Below are positions 1 through 7,418 of a DNA stretch of 60,522 bases, one piece after another; position 1 is the first letter of the stretch; the number at the start of each line of letters is the position of its first letter. The stretch is from NCBI GenBank assembly GCA_027073945.1, contig JALTEL010000236.1:1-60522 (forward strand), given 5' to 3'. A program made the position numbers and the translations under genes. The stretch comes from Caldifarciminota bacterium. GTDB taxonomy: Bacteria > WOR-3 > Hydrothermia > UBA1063 > CAJXJZ01. The notes below the pieces were generated by a model. That model made no database searches. It saw only the letters and a list, made by a program, of their open reading frames with translations, and was not told the DNA's origin.

Positions 1-357
1 ATCTATTTCTTTTATTTTATCAATAAAAAATTTAAGTTGTTTTATTATTTTGTCTGCCTGCTCTTTCCAGGTTCTCAAGTATTCTTTCCCTTTTTTTGTT
101 ATGCTGTAAACTCTTCTCGGAGGACCTTCGGACTGTATATCCCATTTGGAGCTTACCAATCCCTCTGCTTCCAGCCCTCTGAGCACTCTGTATATCACAC
201 CCTGTGCACCTATGCTTTTGGGTATATTGAACTCTGTTATGCTATCCATCAGAGAATATCCATAAGAAGACGATTCAGCCAGCATTATCAATATGGAAAC
301 TTCCAGAAAAGCGCGTGTTTTCATTCCTGCTTTGTAACAGTACTGTCTTTTCTGCAT
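1..357 (-). CDS. PadR-family transcriptional regulator (3' end outside window)
   Basis: Reading leftward from ATG at 357 the frame stays open to the window edge, giving 119 residues and no stop, so the C-terminus is missing. The product starts MQKRQYCYKAGMKTRAFLEV and has the PadR winged-helix core: a helix rich in L/I/M followed by SYGYSLMDSI, then a recognition helix region GVIYRVLRGLEAEGLV and the wing GPPRRVYSITKKGKEYL, all typical of PadR proteins, which usually repress efflux or membrane-stress genes. The start at 357 is preferred over the internal ATG at 324 because a TATAAT box lies 6 bases upstream with no ribosome-binding site, an arrangement repeated in this window. The target is unknown; the downstream gene lies outside the window. 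The family call is firm, the role is not. Confidence 0.85.
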   Translation of the reverse strand, partial: MQKRQYCYKAGMKTRAFLEVSILIMLAESSSYGYSLMDSITEFNIPKSIGAQGVIYRVLRGLEAEGLVSSKWDIQSEGPPRRVYSITKKGKEYLRTWKEQADKIIKQLKFFIDKIKEID

Positions 358-363
358 GTCTTA

Positions 364-392
364 ATTATAAACCCATTTTAACAAACTTGAAA
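364..392 (-). promoter_or_regulatory. Promoter of padR-like gene, leaderless type
   Basis: Reverse strand TTTCAA (-35, weak), 17-bp spacer, TATAAT (-10, 364-369). The ATG at 357 follows after 6 bases, and no Shine-Dalgarno sequence is present. Confidence 0.6.
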
Positions 393-439
393 GTGAGAGA
401 AAGTTATTGAAGTGGTGCAGCTCTGTACACCTATGTCTT

Positions 440-730
440 TTATGAACCTGCATTTTTTATTATGTCCTCCAGTGACTTTATATATTGTGCATAGCTTTTT
501 TTGCCTGTGACAGTTATACGGTAATAAGTCTTTGGCCTTCTGCCCTCGAAGGTTTTGTGTATCGTTATGTAGCCAGCTTCTTCCAGTTTCAGTAAATGTC
601 GTGACAGGTTCCCGTCCGTGACTTTCAACGCGTTTTTGATTTCACCAAAAGTCATAGTTTCTTTCAGAAATAGCAAGCTCATTGCCTTCAATCTGACGGG
701 CTCATGAATTATTTGATTCAGCTTTTCCAT
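440..730 (-). CDS. Winged-helix transcriptional regulator, MarR/ArsR-like
   Basis: A 96-residue single-domain DNA-binding protein. It begins MEKLNQIIHEPVRLKAMSLL and continues MTFGEIKNALKVTDGNLSRH, the helix-turn-helix of the HTH_34/DtxR-like group, then HLLKLEEAGYITIHKTFEGRRPKTYYRIT, the recognition helix and wing. Such regulators are typically encoded next to a small multi-spanning membrane protein that they control. Here it is the last gene of a leftward operon and overlaps the upstream membrane-protein gene by 29 bases, which suggests translational coupling. No sensor or ligand domain is visible. Function beyond DNA binding is inference. Confidence 0.85.
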   Translation of the reverse strand: MEKLNQIIHEPVRLKAMSLLFLKETMTFGEIKNALKVTDGNLSRHLLKLEEAGYITIHKTFEGRRPKTYYRITVTGKKSYAQYIKSLEDIIKNAGS

Positions 731-1433
731 ACTGCAATCTCCTTAATGAGCTCCTCATATAGAAGTAGAAGGCCATAAATATTAATCCGTATATGGCAGA
801 TACCCAGAATTTATAAGGCGAAGATAGAAATTTAAAAGAAATAGGCCCTATCACAGTGCCTGTGAACCCGAGCCAGAAAAGCTGGGCATTATCCGTGATA
901 CTGCCGAGTAATCCCAGAGAAAAAGTTATGAGAAACGGCCATAATAGAGGTATGTAAAAATAGGCTTTAGCTTGAAGTAAAAGATACATACCAATGATAC
1001 CCGCGACCAGAGTGAGGCTCCAGAATTTTGCGGCATTTACAGCCTTCTTTTTTTTCGGAACGTTCCTTGGTTTTAATACCATAAATGCAACAGGAATTAA
1101 GAGAAAACTCGCGTAGAATAACCATAAATTATGGAAATGCGCTGCAAAAATAAAGATCACTTCAACAACAGTCCAGTAAATTAGCACAGGCAGGACAGAC
1201 CTGCGTCTTCCCATATCAATTGCGAAGAAAACAGGCAAAAGATATGTCCACCATATATGGGATTTGAAAATGGTGACAAGAATAGGGGCTGCAAGCATAT
1301 AGCCTCCCCAGATAAGGAGTTCTGCAATGCCTGTTGATACCTGTTGGCTTATCTGTTCATCAACGATTTTCTTCACTATCTGTATGTTGTTTATGGCTTC
1401 TTCAACAAGCCTTTTGTCTATTTGTCCTTCCAT
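702..1433 (-). CDS. Multi-spanning membrane protein of unknown function
   Basis: 243 residues. An amphipathic N-terminal stretch (about 1-33, rich in I, V, E, Q) is followed by hydrophobic segments around residues 36-56, 62-75, 82-96, 103-115, 136-155, 158-176, 183-198 and 208-226, so about seven or eight membrane spans. A basic loop PRNVPKKKKA separates the two halves. The start codon at 1433 has AAGGAGA a few bases upstream. It lies between a putative barrel protein gene (16 bases upstream) and a winged-helix regulator that it overlaps, all leftward from one promoter. I recognise no named family. The pairing with a small regulator is a common arrangement in archaea and bacteria but the biochemical role is unknown. 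Confidence 0.75.
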   Translation of the reverse strand: MEGQIDKRLVEEAINNIQIVKKIVDEQISQQVSTGIAELLIWGGYMLAAPILVTIFKSHIWWTYLLPVFFAIDMGRRRSVLPVLIYWTVVEVIFIFAAHFHNLWLFYASFLLIPVAFMVLKPRNVPKKKKAVNAAKFWSLTLVAGIIGMYLLLQAKAYFYIPLLWPFLITFSLGLLGSITDNAQLFWLGFTGTVIGPISFKFLSSPYKFWVSAIYGLIFMAFYFYMRSSLRRLQYGKAESNNS

Positions 1434-1449
1434 TTTGTAATCTCCTTTT

Positions 1450-2085
1450 TTATCTTGATATGCCGCCGGATAACAGCGTCATACTTATTACAGGGACAAA
1501 TTTTTTAAATGAGGGGGCATTGAGCAATTTGCTTCCATCTTCAAAATTCCATTTTCTTCCTGTTCTCAGTGTGTAGCCAGCATTCAGCATAAGACCGAGT
1601 GGTAATCCGTTAGAGAATAGCAATATGGACAGTCCTGGAGACAATGAAATGCCCGAGCGTTTTACAATGGACATCCTTGCAGTATTTTGATAAAGGCTGT
1701 TCCATGATATGTCGCTGTTCTGCGGAGAAATAGTTATTGTCTCGGAATATCCGCCAAAGCTTATTGTAGGAAACAGGTAAAAGAATTTACGGTGTACCAA
1801 CTGCAATCCTGCTGTAAAGTACCCTGCACCTTTTGAGTATTCCACTCTCATTGAGTCGTTTTCAACAGACTCTGAGCCGCCAAACCCAAAACCTCCGAAG
1901 AGTATCTTTCCCGCAATGGCATATCCTCCTCCACCCAGAGCCAGTAGATTGCCGAATGAAGGAAGTCCATACTGTCTGTTGAGTGTATTTATCGGTGCTA
2001 TCTCGGGATTCATATATGCGATCTGGAAGCCCCCCAGGCCTCCGCCGCTTGATATTACTGCGGTGAGCAGTGCTATCTTTATCAT
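1450..2085 (-). CDS. Exported beta-barrel-like protein, hypothetical
   Basis: 211 residues when started at the ATG at 2085, which is chosen over an ATG 21 bases upstream because AAGGAGGTG sits 4 bases before it. The N-terminus MIKIALLTAVISSGGGLGGF is short, hydrophobic and glycine-rich, like the first strand or weak signal of outer-membrane proteins. The rest alternates polar and hydrophobic residues with many glycines and aromatics (for example LALGGGGYAIAGKILFGGFG), and a late stretch LPLGLMLNAGYTLRTGRKW looks like barrel strands. First gene of a leftward operon with a membrane protein and a winged-helix regulator. Not recognised as a named family; an outer-membrane or surface location is inference. 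Confidence 0.6.
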   Translation of the reverse strand: MIKIALLTAVISSGGGLGGFQIAYMNPEIAPINTLNRQYGLPSFGNLLALGGGGYAIAGKILFGGFGFGGSESVENDSMRVEYSKGAGYFTAGLQLVHRKFFYLFPTISFGGYSETITISPQNSDISWNSLYQNTARMSIVKRSGISLSPGLSILLFSNGLPLGLMLNAGYTLRTGRKWNFEDGSKLLNAPSFKKFVPVISMTLLSGGISR

Positions 2086-2123
2086 ATACACCTCCTTTTT
2101 GTACAAATTACTTTGTGATATAA

Positions 2124-2152
2124 AGTATAAAGTATTCTGTTCGAATTGTCAA
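2124..2152 (-). promoter_or_regulatory. Promoter of the 2085-440 operon
   Basis: Reverse strand TTGACA (2147-2152), 17-bp spacer, TATACT (2124-2129). A leader of about 30 bases with a strong AAGGAGGTG site precedes the ATG at 2085. Confidence 0.75.
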
Positions 2153-2329
2153 GTTCCTTTTATAAGTTATTGTGGAACAGGTATTAATAAAAATATAAGG
2201 AGAGCATGTTTTTTTGTTTTTTAAAAACAGGTAATTTGAGGCTTGATTGTCAAGGAGATAGCATTTTGCAATTTTTGATATGGTATATATCAATCATGGA
2301 GCTTTATATATGCTCATGTAAAAAAAATG

Positions 2330-2920
2330 TTATGAGCGAGTTTTTATGCCGTATAGAAGTACTTTAAGCAGAATCTCAATCTTTTTTTTGATTGCATTGT
2401 AACCCTCAAGCAGTACGGAGGTTTGTTCCATGCCGCGCAGAGCGAGTTGTATACCTTCTGTCAATGTTTCAATATCTTCTATATCAAATACTTTTAGAAG
2501 TGCTCCCTTTTTAAGTATTGAGCGGAGGATTTCCGCTTCGCGGTTTTCCAGTAGTTTCTTTTGTTCCTGAACAAAATCAAAATGCCTGATATAATTGTCT
2601 TTCATTATGGCATATATGTTGCTGAGTTTTAGTATAAGCCTCATGCGTTCGACTGAAAACACCCTTAATTTGTCCTCAGGACTCTCTACACTGTCAACTG
2701 CCTTCTTGAGTTGTAAAGAAAAAATGTCAACCTCTTTTTTTATAACCTCTTTGAACAGGTCTTTCTTGTCTTTGAAATAGTAGTACAAAAGGGGCTTCTT
2801 GATGTTCAATGCTTCGGCTATATCGATCATAGTAGTTTTGGAAAATCCGAAATGTCCAAAAACCTTTCTTGAAATATTAATTATTGTTCCCCTTCTTTTG
2901 TTTCTGGATTTCTTTTGCAT
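2330..2920 (-). CDS. TetR/AcrR-family transcriptional regulator
   Basis: 196 residues from ATG at 2920. Residues about 10-55 form the TetR helix-turn-helix: RGTIINISRKVFGHFGFSKT, then TMIDIAEALNIKKPLLYYYF and KDKKDLF. The remainder is an all-helical ligand-binding half with no specific signature; TetR ligand halves diverge too far to name the effector. An ATG 18 bases upstream is in frame but falls in the promoter: TATAAT lies 6 bases before 2920, so the message is probably leaderless. The gene is divergent from the sirtuin gene, whose promoter starts about 30 bases away, so this regulator may act on itself, the sirtuin, or both (inference). Confidence 0.88.
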   Translation of the reverse strand: MQKKSRNKRRGTIINISRKVFGHFGFSKTTMIDIAEALNIKKPLLYYYFKDKKDLFKEVIKKEVDIFSLQLKKAVDSVESPEDKLRVFSVERMRLILKLSNIYAIMKDNYIRHFDFVQEQKKLLENREAEILRSILKKGALLKVFDIEDIETLTEGIQLALRGMEQTSVLLEGYNAIKKKIEILLKVLLYGIKTRS

Positions 2921-2926
2921 AACTAA

Positions 2927-2955
2927 ATTATAAATCATTATAAATGAAACATCAA
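2927..2955 (-). promoter_or_regulatory. Promoter of tetR-like gene, leaderless type
   Basis: Reverse strand TTGATG (2950-2955), 17-bp spacer, TATAAT (2927-2932), then 6 bases to the ATG at 2920. No ribosome-binding site. Confidence 0.75.
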
Positions 2956-2987
2956 TGTCTTTTGCATAATGGAAGCAAAGCTGGTGT

Positions 2988-3016
2988 TTGAAATTGTCTG
3001 TTTATTGCTGTATAAT
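2988..3016 (+). promoter_or_regulatory. Promoter of sirtuin gene, leaderless type
   Basis: TTGAAA (2988-2993), 17-bp spacer, TATAAT (3011-3016), 9 bases, then ATG at 3026. No Shine-Dalgarno sequence. It is divergent to the TetR gene promoter 33 bases away. Confidence 0.8.
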
Positions 3017-3025
3017 ATTAAAATA

Positions 3026-3775
3026 ATGAATACAGAACAGCAAATCACGTCGCTTTCCGAATTTATTCAAAATGCACATAGCATTTTCGTTATGACAGGA
3101 GCGGGTATAAGCACTGAGAGCGGGATTCCTGATTTTAGAAGCAATACAGGCATATACTCTCAATACCCTGAAATTGTTTTTGATATTGATGTTTTTTACA
3201 AGGACCCGAATGTGCTTTACAGTTTGATGTTTAAATTATTCCCTCTAATCCGAAATGCAAAGCCCAATACAGCGCATATATGTCTGAGAAAATTAGAAGA
3301 TGCTGGTAAGATTGCCATAATAGCCACGCAAAATATAGATATGCTACACGAAAAAGCGGGATCTCGCAGAATTGCCAATCTGCATGGCTCTCTGGCCACG
3401 GGCACATGTATAAAATGCGGAGAAAAATACGATTTTTCCTATATGGCGAACTTTGTTGAGCGGAAAGAGATTCCCAGATGCAAATGTGGCGGGGTGATAA
3501 GGCCGGATTTTGTGTTTTTTAAAGAGCCTTTGCCTATGGATGCAATACAGCGCACAGAAAATGCCGCAAAAAAAGCTGACTTAGTCATTGTTTTGGGCTC
3601 AACCCTGCTGATATATCCAGCCGGTCAACTTCCATTACTTGCGGTGACAAGAGGAGCCCCACTTGCAATTATTACAAAAGGTCCCACATCGCTTGACAAC
3701 TATGCTAATTTAAAAATAGAAGCTGATATCGGAGAAGTTTGTAATGGTCTTATGCAAAGATTAAATCTTGAGTAA
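3026..3775 (+). CDS. NAD-dependent protein deacylase, Sir2 family
   Basis: 249 residues. Sirtuins remove acyl groups from lysines using NAD+. Visible motifs in order: MTGAGISTESGIPDFRS (Rossmann NAD site), ATQNIDMLHEKAG, NLHGSLATGTC with the catalytic His, a zinc ribbon with CIKC and CKC pairs, IRPDFVFFKEPLP, and LGSTLLIYPAGQLPLLA. All catalytic and zinc residues are present and the length fits a bacterial sirtuin. An upstream in-frame ATG at 2969 would put the promoter inside the gene; the start at 3026 follows a perfect TATAAT box, so the mRNA is probably leaderless. Monocistronic: the next gene converges after 2 bases. The substrate (CobB-like deacetylation or desuccinylation) cannot be told. 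Confidence 0.93.
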   Translation: MNTEQQITSLSEFIQNAHSIFVMTGAGISTESGIPDFRSNTGIYSQYPEIVFDIDVFYKDPNVLYSLMFKLFPLIRNAKPNTAHICLRKLEDAGKIAIIATQNIDMLHEKAGSRRIANLHGSLATGTCIKCGEKYDFSYMANFVERKEIPRCKCGGVIRPDFVFFKEPLPMDAIQRTENAAKKADLVIVLGSTLLIYPAGQLPLLAVTRGAPLAIITKGPTSLDNYANLKIEADIGEVCNGLMQRLNLE

Positions 3776-3777
3776 TT

Positions 3778-4746
3778 TTACATTCTTGTCAGAGATGCTT
3801 TTTTTACATTTAAAGTCTTTGTGCTTAAAATTGGGTCAAATCCGTTTTTATGGAAAAAGACTCTCTTTTTCCCGAGCAAGGACTCCTGCTTAAGTATGTT
3901 ATAAAACAAATAAGTGCCTGGTTTTATGGATGATGCCTCTTTATTCTCTGATAGGAGATAAACAAAGGAAGAGGAATCATAGCTGAATACAAGCGCTCCT
4001 GCAACAGGCCAGCCATCGGCAAAAAACGTGTAGATTCTTGCCCAATCACTGCGGGAGAAAAGTGCTGTGACATCACGTAAAAAGGCCTCTTCCCCCACTG
4101 ATAGGGATTCTTTATTTGTCAATGAAAACACGCCGTCAAGGGCATTGTTTATACGGGATTTCTCCTGTACAACCTGAATGTTCCCATTTACTTCTCTGGG
4201 GATTTTCTTCATCAATTTCAAAACCCTGTCCCTTTTTTTTCCCTTTTCTCTGTAAATCGTTTTTTCTAAATTCTCATCAATTTCAATATAGCTAATCTGT
4301 CCGACAATTTCCTTTTGAAAATTTGCATTTGCTTTGTTTGCAGATTGTTCCATTGCCCAGAGTGTTGATGAAGTTTCAAGAATTCTTGGAAATACTACAT
4401 GTTTGAATTTATTCAGCAGATTATTAAATATAAAAACTTTCACACCAGGGTCAGCAACTATATCTGTCAAGGCACGCTCTAATTCGGCATTTACCGTTGT
4501 TGCACACTCTCTCTCGGATTCAATGGACAGCGGTATAAATCCCTTTATGTTTTGATTTTCTTTAACCTTATAAAATTCAAACTCACCTTTAACCCCAAAG
4601 TAATCGTAAGACAGGAAAACCCAATGTGGGGTTAGAAATATCATTCTGTCAGTTGTGCTGTCCAATAGAGACAGCCATGCCTCCCTATCATCCCAGATGG
4701 AAATAGGGTCAGAGATTTTTTCTATATCATACTTTATCTTGGCCAT
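3778..4746 (-). CDS. GNAT-fold acyltransferase-like protein (FemAB/CelD-like)
   Basis: 322 residues, no signal peptide. The N-terminal part contains SLLDSTTDRMIFLTPHWVFL and the C-terminal part the pattern DWARIYTFFADGWPVAGALV, FVYLLSENKEASSIKPGTYL and FYNILKQE, which match the BioF2/CelD type acetyltransferase fold (Acetyltransf_6). A basic stretch REKGKKRDRVLKLMKKIPRE resembles the substrate-side region of these enzymes. The gene overlaps the RlpA-like gene by 13 bases on the same strand, so the two are probably co-translated. Relatives act on cell-wall or exopolysaccharide substrates, which agrees with the cell-wall partner, but no substrate can be named. Confidence 0.65.
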   Translation of the reverse strand: MAKIKYDIEKISDPISIWDDREAWLSLLDSTTDRMIFLTPHWVFLSYDYFGVKGEFEFYKVKENQNIKGFIPLSIESERECATTVNAELERALTDIVADPGVKVFIFNNLLNKFKHVVFPRILETSSTLWAMEQSANKANANFQKEIVGQISYIEIDENLEKTIYREKGKKRDRVLKLMKKIPREVNGNIQVVQEKSRINNALDGVFSLTNKESLSVGEEAFLRDVTALFSRSDWARIYTFFADGWPVAGALVFSYDSSSFVYLLSENKEASSIKPGTYLFYNILKQESLLGKKRVFFHKNGFDPILSTKTLNVKKASLTRM

Positions 4747-5126
4747 CTTATTACCTCCAGCTTTACTTTTGCCACTCCTTTTGCTATTATACCCAGCCTG
4801 CGGGCAGCTCCGTAAGAGAGGTCAATAATTCTCCCCTTTCTGAAGGGCCCTCTATCATTAATTCTTACAATAACGCTTCTACCTGTTTTAAGGTCGGTTA
4901 CCTTGACAATGGTACCAAATGGTAACTTTCTGTGTGCAGCGGTAAAGGCATTGGGCCTGAAAATTTCACCAGAAGACGTTTTTCTCCCCGCAAACTCCTT
5001 ACCGTAATATGAAGCATAACCGACCTGTATCCAAGTTCCCTGATAATGGTACTCTGAACAGGTTGATAAAAATATAATTATTGGAATAGCTACTAATTTA
5101 AGATTAAGAAATTTAAAGTTTCGCAC
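4734..5126 (-). CDS. RlpA-like double-psi beta-barrel lipoprotein
   Basis: 130 residues from a GTG start. The N-terminus is a lipoprotein signal: hydrophobic AIPIIIFLSTC with the lipobox Cys at about residue 23. The rest is the RlpA double-psi barrel: GYASYYGKEFAGRKTSSGE, FTAAHRKLPFGTIVKVTDL, VIVRINDRGPFRKGRIIDLS and GAARRLGI. RlpA proteins cut naked glycan strands of septal peptidoglycan; the catalytic Asp (RINDRGP) and His (AAHRKLP) equivalents are present. No SPOR domain is attached, so this is a minimal form. The GTG start lies 7 bases after a TATATA -10 box and lacks a ribosome-binding site. It precedes an acyltransferase-like gene in the same operon. Confidence 0.9.
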   Translation of the reverse strand: MRNFKFLNLKLVAIPIIIFLSTCSEYHYQGTWIQVGYASYYGKEFAGRKTSSGEIFRPNAFTAAHRKLPFGTIVKVTDLKTGRSVIVRINDRGPFRKGRIIDLSYGAARRLGIIAKGVAKVKLEVIRWPR

Positions 5127-5133
5127 TGTTAAT

Positions 5134-5162
5134 TATATACTGCAAAATACACGGACTGTCAA
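5134..5162 (-). promoter_or_regulatory. Promoter of rlpA-like gene, leaderless type
   Basis: Reverse strand TTGACA (5157-5162), 17-bp spacer, TATATA (5134-5139), 7 bases, then GTG at 5126. No ribosome-binding site. Confidence 0.7.
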
Positions 5163-5257
5163 GTGCTAATTTTTAAAATGTAACTGATTCCTGCAACCCA
5201 AGCCAGAGCCCTGTTTTGAGCTAACTATTTAACCCTGGTTTATTTGAAAAGTATTTG

Positions 5258-5286
5258 TTGACTAAGCTTTACGCTTACCTTAAAAT
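5258..5286 (+). promoter_or_regulatory. Promoter of lipoprotein gene, leaderless type
   Basis: TTGACT (5258-5263), 17-bp spacer, TAAAAT (5281-5286), 9 bases, then ATG at 5296. No ribosome-binding site. Confidence 0.7.
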
Positions 5287-5295
5287 TTAAAAACT

Positions 5296-6033
5296 ATGAG
5301 AGTATTTAAATATATTGCAATTGTGCTGTTGTTGTTAAATGCAGGTTGTTTTATGGGCACACTTGAAACAGGTAAAACAATGGGCAGGGGAGTTGCCGGT
5401 TCAAGTATATATATCAATATTCCCACTTATCTGTCACAGAAAGATAGAGATAGAGCTGTACAGCTGAATGAAAATAAACCCCTTCCCAATATAGGGGGGA
5501 ATATAAAAATCGGGGCAACGGATTTTCTTGATGCAGGGCTGCAGTTCGAAATGTATGGGTTAGGTCCATTTCTAAAAATTGGTATTCTGCAGAAGAAAAT
5601 ACATTATAGATTTGCTCACAGGCGATATAGGTCACCAATTGATGCGGCAATCATGCCTTATCTGTATTACACTTTTAATGGAGATTGTTTAACAGGAGGA
5701 GGCATGGCCCTTCTTTCTTTTGACCTCTCTGATTATGCCACAATGGGTATGGGAGGTAAAATCTTCTATGCACCGGATTTTTACAGCCTGCCGCATAAGT
5801 CTGACCCTATAAAATATCCGTTGAGCCTCAAGATATTTAAAGAGGCCTTTTTTGATATGGTTATCTATTTTGAGGGCGCGCAGGGTTTGTACGGAGCAGA
5901 TAGAACCGGCATAGGTTTTTCATTTTCTTATCCGCTGCAAGCTGATTTCAGAACGGTAAATATGTCAATGGGGTTGACGGGTGGCCCAAGGGCTACATTG
6001 TCTCTATTATCGGCTCTACTGGGCAGTCTTTAG
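5296..6033 (+). CDS. Hypothetical lipoprotein with barrel-like C-terminus
   Basis: 245 residues. N-terminus MRVFKYIAIVLLLLNAGCFM is a type II signal peptide with lipobox LNAGC (Cys18). The mature part has glycine-rich alternating segments (GGNIKIGATDFLDAGLQFEM, GADRTGIGFSFSYP, MGLTGGPRATLSLL) that resemble strands of an outer-membrane barrel or a surface beta-protein; no catalytic motif is seen. It is transcribed from its own leaderless-type promoter, and dihydrolipoamide dehydrogenase follows after 27 bases, possibly by read-through. Not recognised as a named family. Envelope location is well supported by the signal; the barrel reading is inference. Confidence 0.7.
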   Translation: MRVFKYIAIVLLLLNAGCFMGTLETGKTMGRGVAGSSIYINIPTYLSQKDRDRAVQLNENKPLPNIGGNIKIGATDFLDAGLQFEMYGLGPFLKIGILQKKIHYRFAHRRYRSPIDAAIMPYLYYTFNGDCLTGGGMALLSFDLSDYATMGMGGKIFYAPDFYSLPHKSDPIKYPLSLKIFKEAFFDMVIYFEGAQGLYGADRTGIGFSFSYPLQADFRTVNMSMGLTGGPRATLSLLSALLGSL

Positions 6034-6060
6034 TTTTTTATAACAAAGGAGAGGCTTATT

Positions 6061-7416
6061 GTGAAAGATTATGATGTAATTGTAATAGGAGCGGGCTCTG
6101 CTGGATATGCAACTGCCATACGTTCTGCTCAGCAAAAGAAAAAGGTCTTGTTAATTGATGAGGATAGAGCAGGCGGCGTATGCCTGAATTACGGCTGTAT
6201 TCCAACAAAAACTTTATTATATGCAGCAAAAACTTATAGAAATGCAAGGCAGGAAACAAGGTTTGGCATTAGTTTTGGGGATGTAAAAGTGAATTTAGAT
6301 AAATTGCATAAATGGAGATGGGAAACGTCTGACAGACTGGTAAGAGGACTTCAGCTGCTGTTCAGAAAATATGGCATTAAGCAGTTAAAGGGACATGCGG
6401 AAATTCTTGATAATAAGAAAGTTAAAGTGAATGAAAATAGTTATAGCACTGATTATATTGTCGTAGCAACGGGTTCTCGTCCGATAAGTATTAAAGGATT
6501 TGAATTTTCCAGCAATGTGTGGAGCTCAAAACAGGCACTTGAAATTACACATATACCTGATACTCTGACCGTAATAGGAGGGGGCGTAATAGGTGTGGAA
6601 ATCGGCTCAATATTTGCAGTTTTTGGCTCAAAAGTGACGATTGTTGAAATGATGCCGGTAATTTTACCCAATTTTGACATGGAAACTGCAAAGATTATGA
6701 TAAGACAGCTAAAAAGATTGGGTATTCAGGTCTTCACCTCATCCAGAGCTGTTTCCTATAACAATGGAGAGGTTACAATTGAAACGCCGTCTGGTTTAAA
6801 AAATATTGAAAGCGAAAAAGTGCTTGTAGCTGTTGGCAGAATTCCAAACAGTTCAGTTGTAAAGAATATCGGACTTGAACTTATAAAACATGCCATTAAA
6901 ACAGATGAGTACAGAAGAACCAGCATAGATAACATATTTTCCGGGGGAGATGTGATAGGGGGAAAGCTGTTAGCGCATAAGGCACACAGAGACGGAATGA
7001 TAATAGCTGATGTAATAGCGGGTAGAGAGCCCAAAGTGGAGTTTGTAATACCTTCGGTGGTGTATGGAATTTGTGAAATGGTTTCCGTGGGATTGTCCGA
7101 AGAGGAATTAACAGAGCGCGGTATAAAGTATAAAGTCGGGAAATTTCCATTTGCAGCAAATGGGCGGTCACTTACAATGGAAAGTGTAGATGGTTTTGTC
7201 AAGATTCTCGGGGAAGAGGGAACGGATAAAATTATGGGCATCCATATAATTGGAAAGGGTGTATCTGAATTGTCTGGTGAGGTTTCACTTGCCCTGCAGC
7301 AAAAATTAAGGGTAAAAGACTTGAGTGAATGTGTCCATGCACACCCCACACTTTCCGAAGCTATTATGGAAGCTGCGGAAAATTACTATAAAAGAGCGAT
7401 ACATATTTTGAATTGA
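6061..7416 (+). CDS. lpdA: Dihydrolipoyl dehydrogenase / pyridine nucleotide-disulfide oxidoreductase
   Basis: 451 residues from a GTG start with AAAGGAGAGG upstream. Motifs in order: FAD site VIVIGAGSAGYATAIRSA, redox disulfide GGVCLNYGCIPTK (spacing CX4C as in lipoamide dehydrogenase), NAD site TLTVIGGGVIGVEIGSIFA, second FAD motif NIFSGGDVIGG, and the C-terminal active-site HAHPTLSEAIMEAAENY with His-Pro and Glu. The family reoxidises lipoamide of 2-oxoacid dehydrogenase or glycine cleavage complexes, passing electrons to NAD+. No E1, E2 or GcvH gene is adjacent, so its partner complex is elsewhere or it serves another disulfide substrate. Full length, all key residues present. Converges with mnmE after 2 bases. 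Confidence 0.92.
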   Translation: MKDYDVIVIGAGSAGYATAIRSAQQKKKVLLIDEDRAGGVCLNYGCIPTKTLLYAAKTYRNARQETRFGISFGDVKVNLDKLHKWRWETSDRLVRGLQLLFRKYGIKQLKGHAEILDNKKVKVNENSYSTDYIVVATGSRPISIKGFEFSSNVWSSKQALEITHIPDTLTVIGGGVIGVEIGSIFAVFGSKVTIVEMMPVILPNFDMETAKIMIRQLKRLGIQVFTSSRAVSYNNGEVTIETPSGLKNIESEKVLVAVGRIPNSSVVKNIGLELIKHAIKTDEYRRTSIDNIFSGGDVIGGKLLAHKAHRDGMIIADVIAGREPKVEFVIPSVVYGICEMVSVGLSEEELTERGIKYKVGKFPFAANGRSLTMESVDGFVKILGEEGTDKIMGIHIIGKGVSELSGEVSLALQQKLRVKDLSECVHAHPTLSEAIMEAAENYYKRAIHILN

Positions 7417-7418
7417 GT

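Noticed and set aside
37..381. Open frame of 114 codons on the plus strand
   Set aside because: It is the antisense shadow of the PadR gene, with a residue composition unlike a real protein and no ribosome-binding site.
2108..2293. Open frame of 61 codons in the 2086-2329 intergenic region
   Set aside because: It covers the operon promoter and has no ribosome-binding site or recognisable pattern; the region holds the promoter at 2124-2152 and AT-rich sequence with nothing else I can name.
6756..7349. 197-codon open frame on the minus strand
   Set aside because: Antisense to lpdA; the opposite strand has the full flavoprotein motifs.
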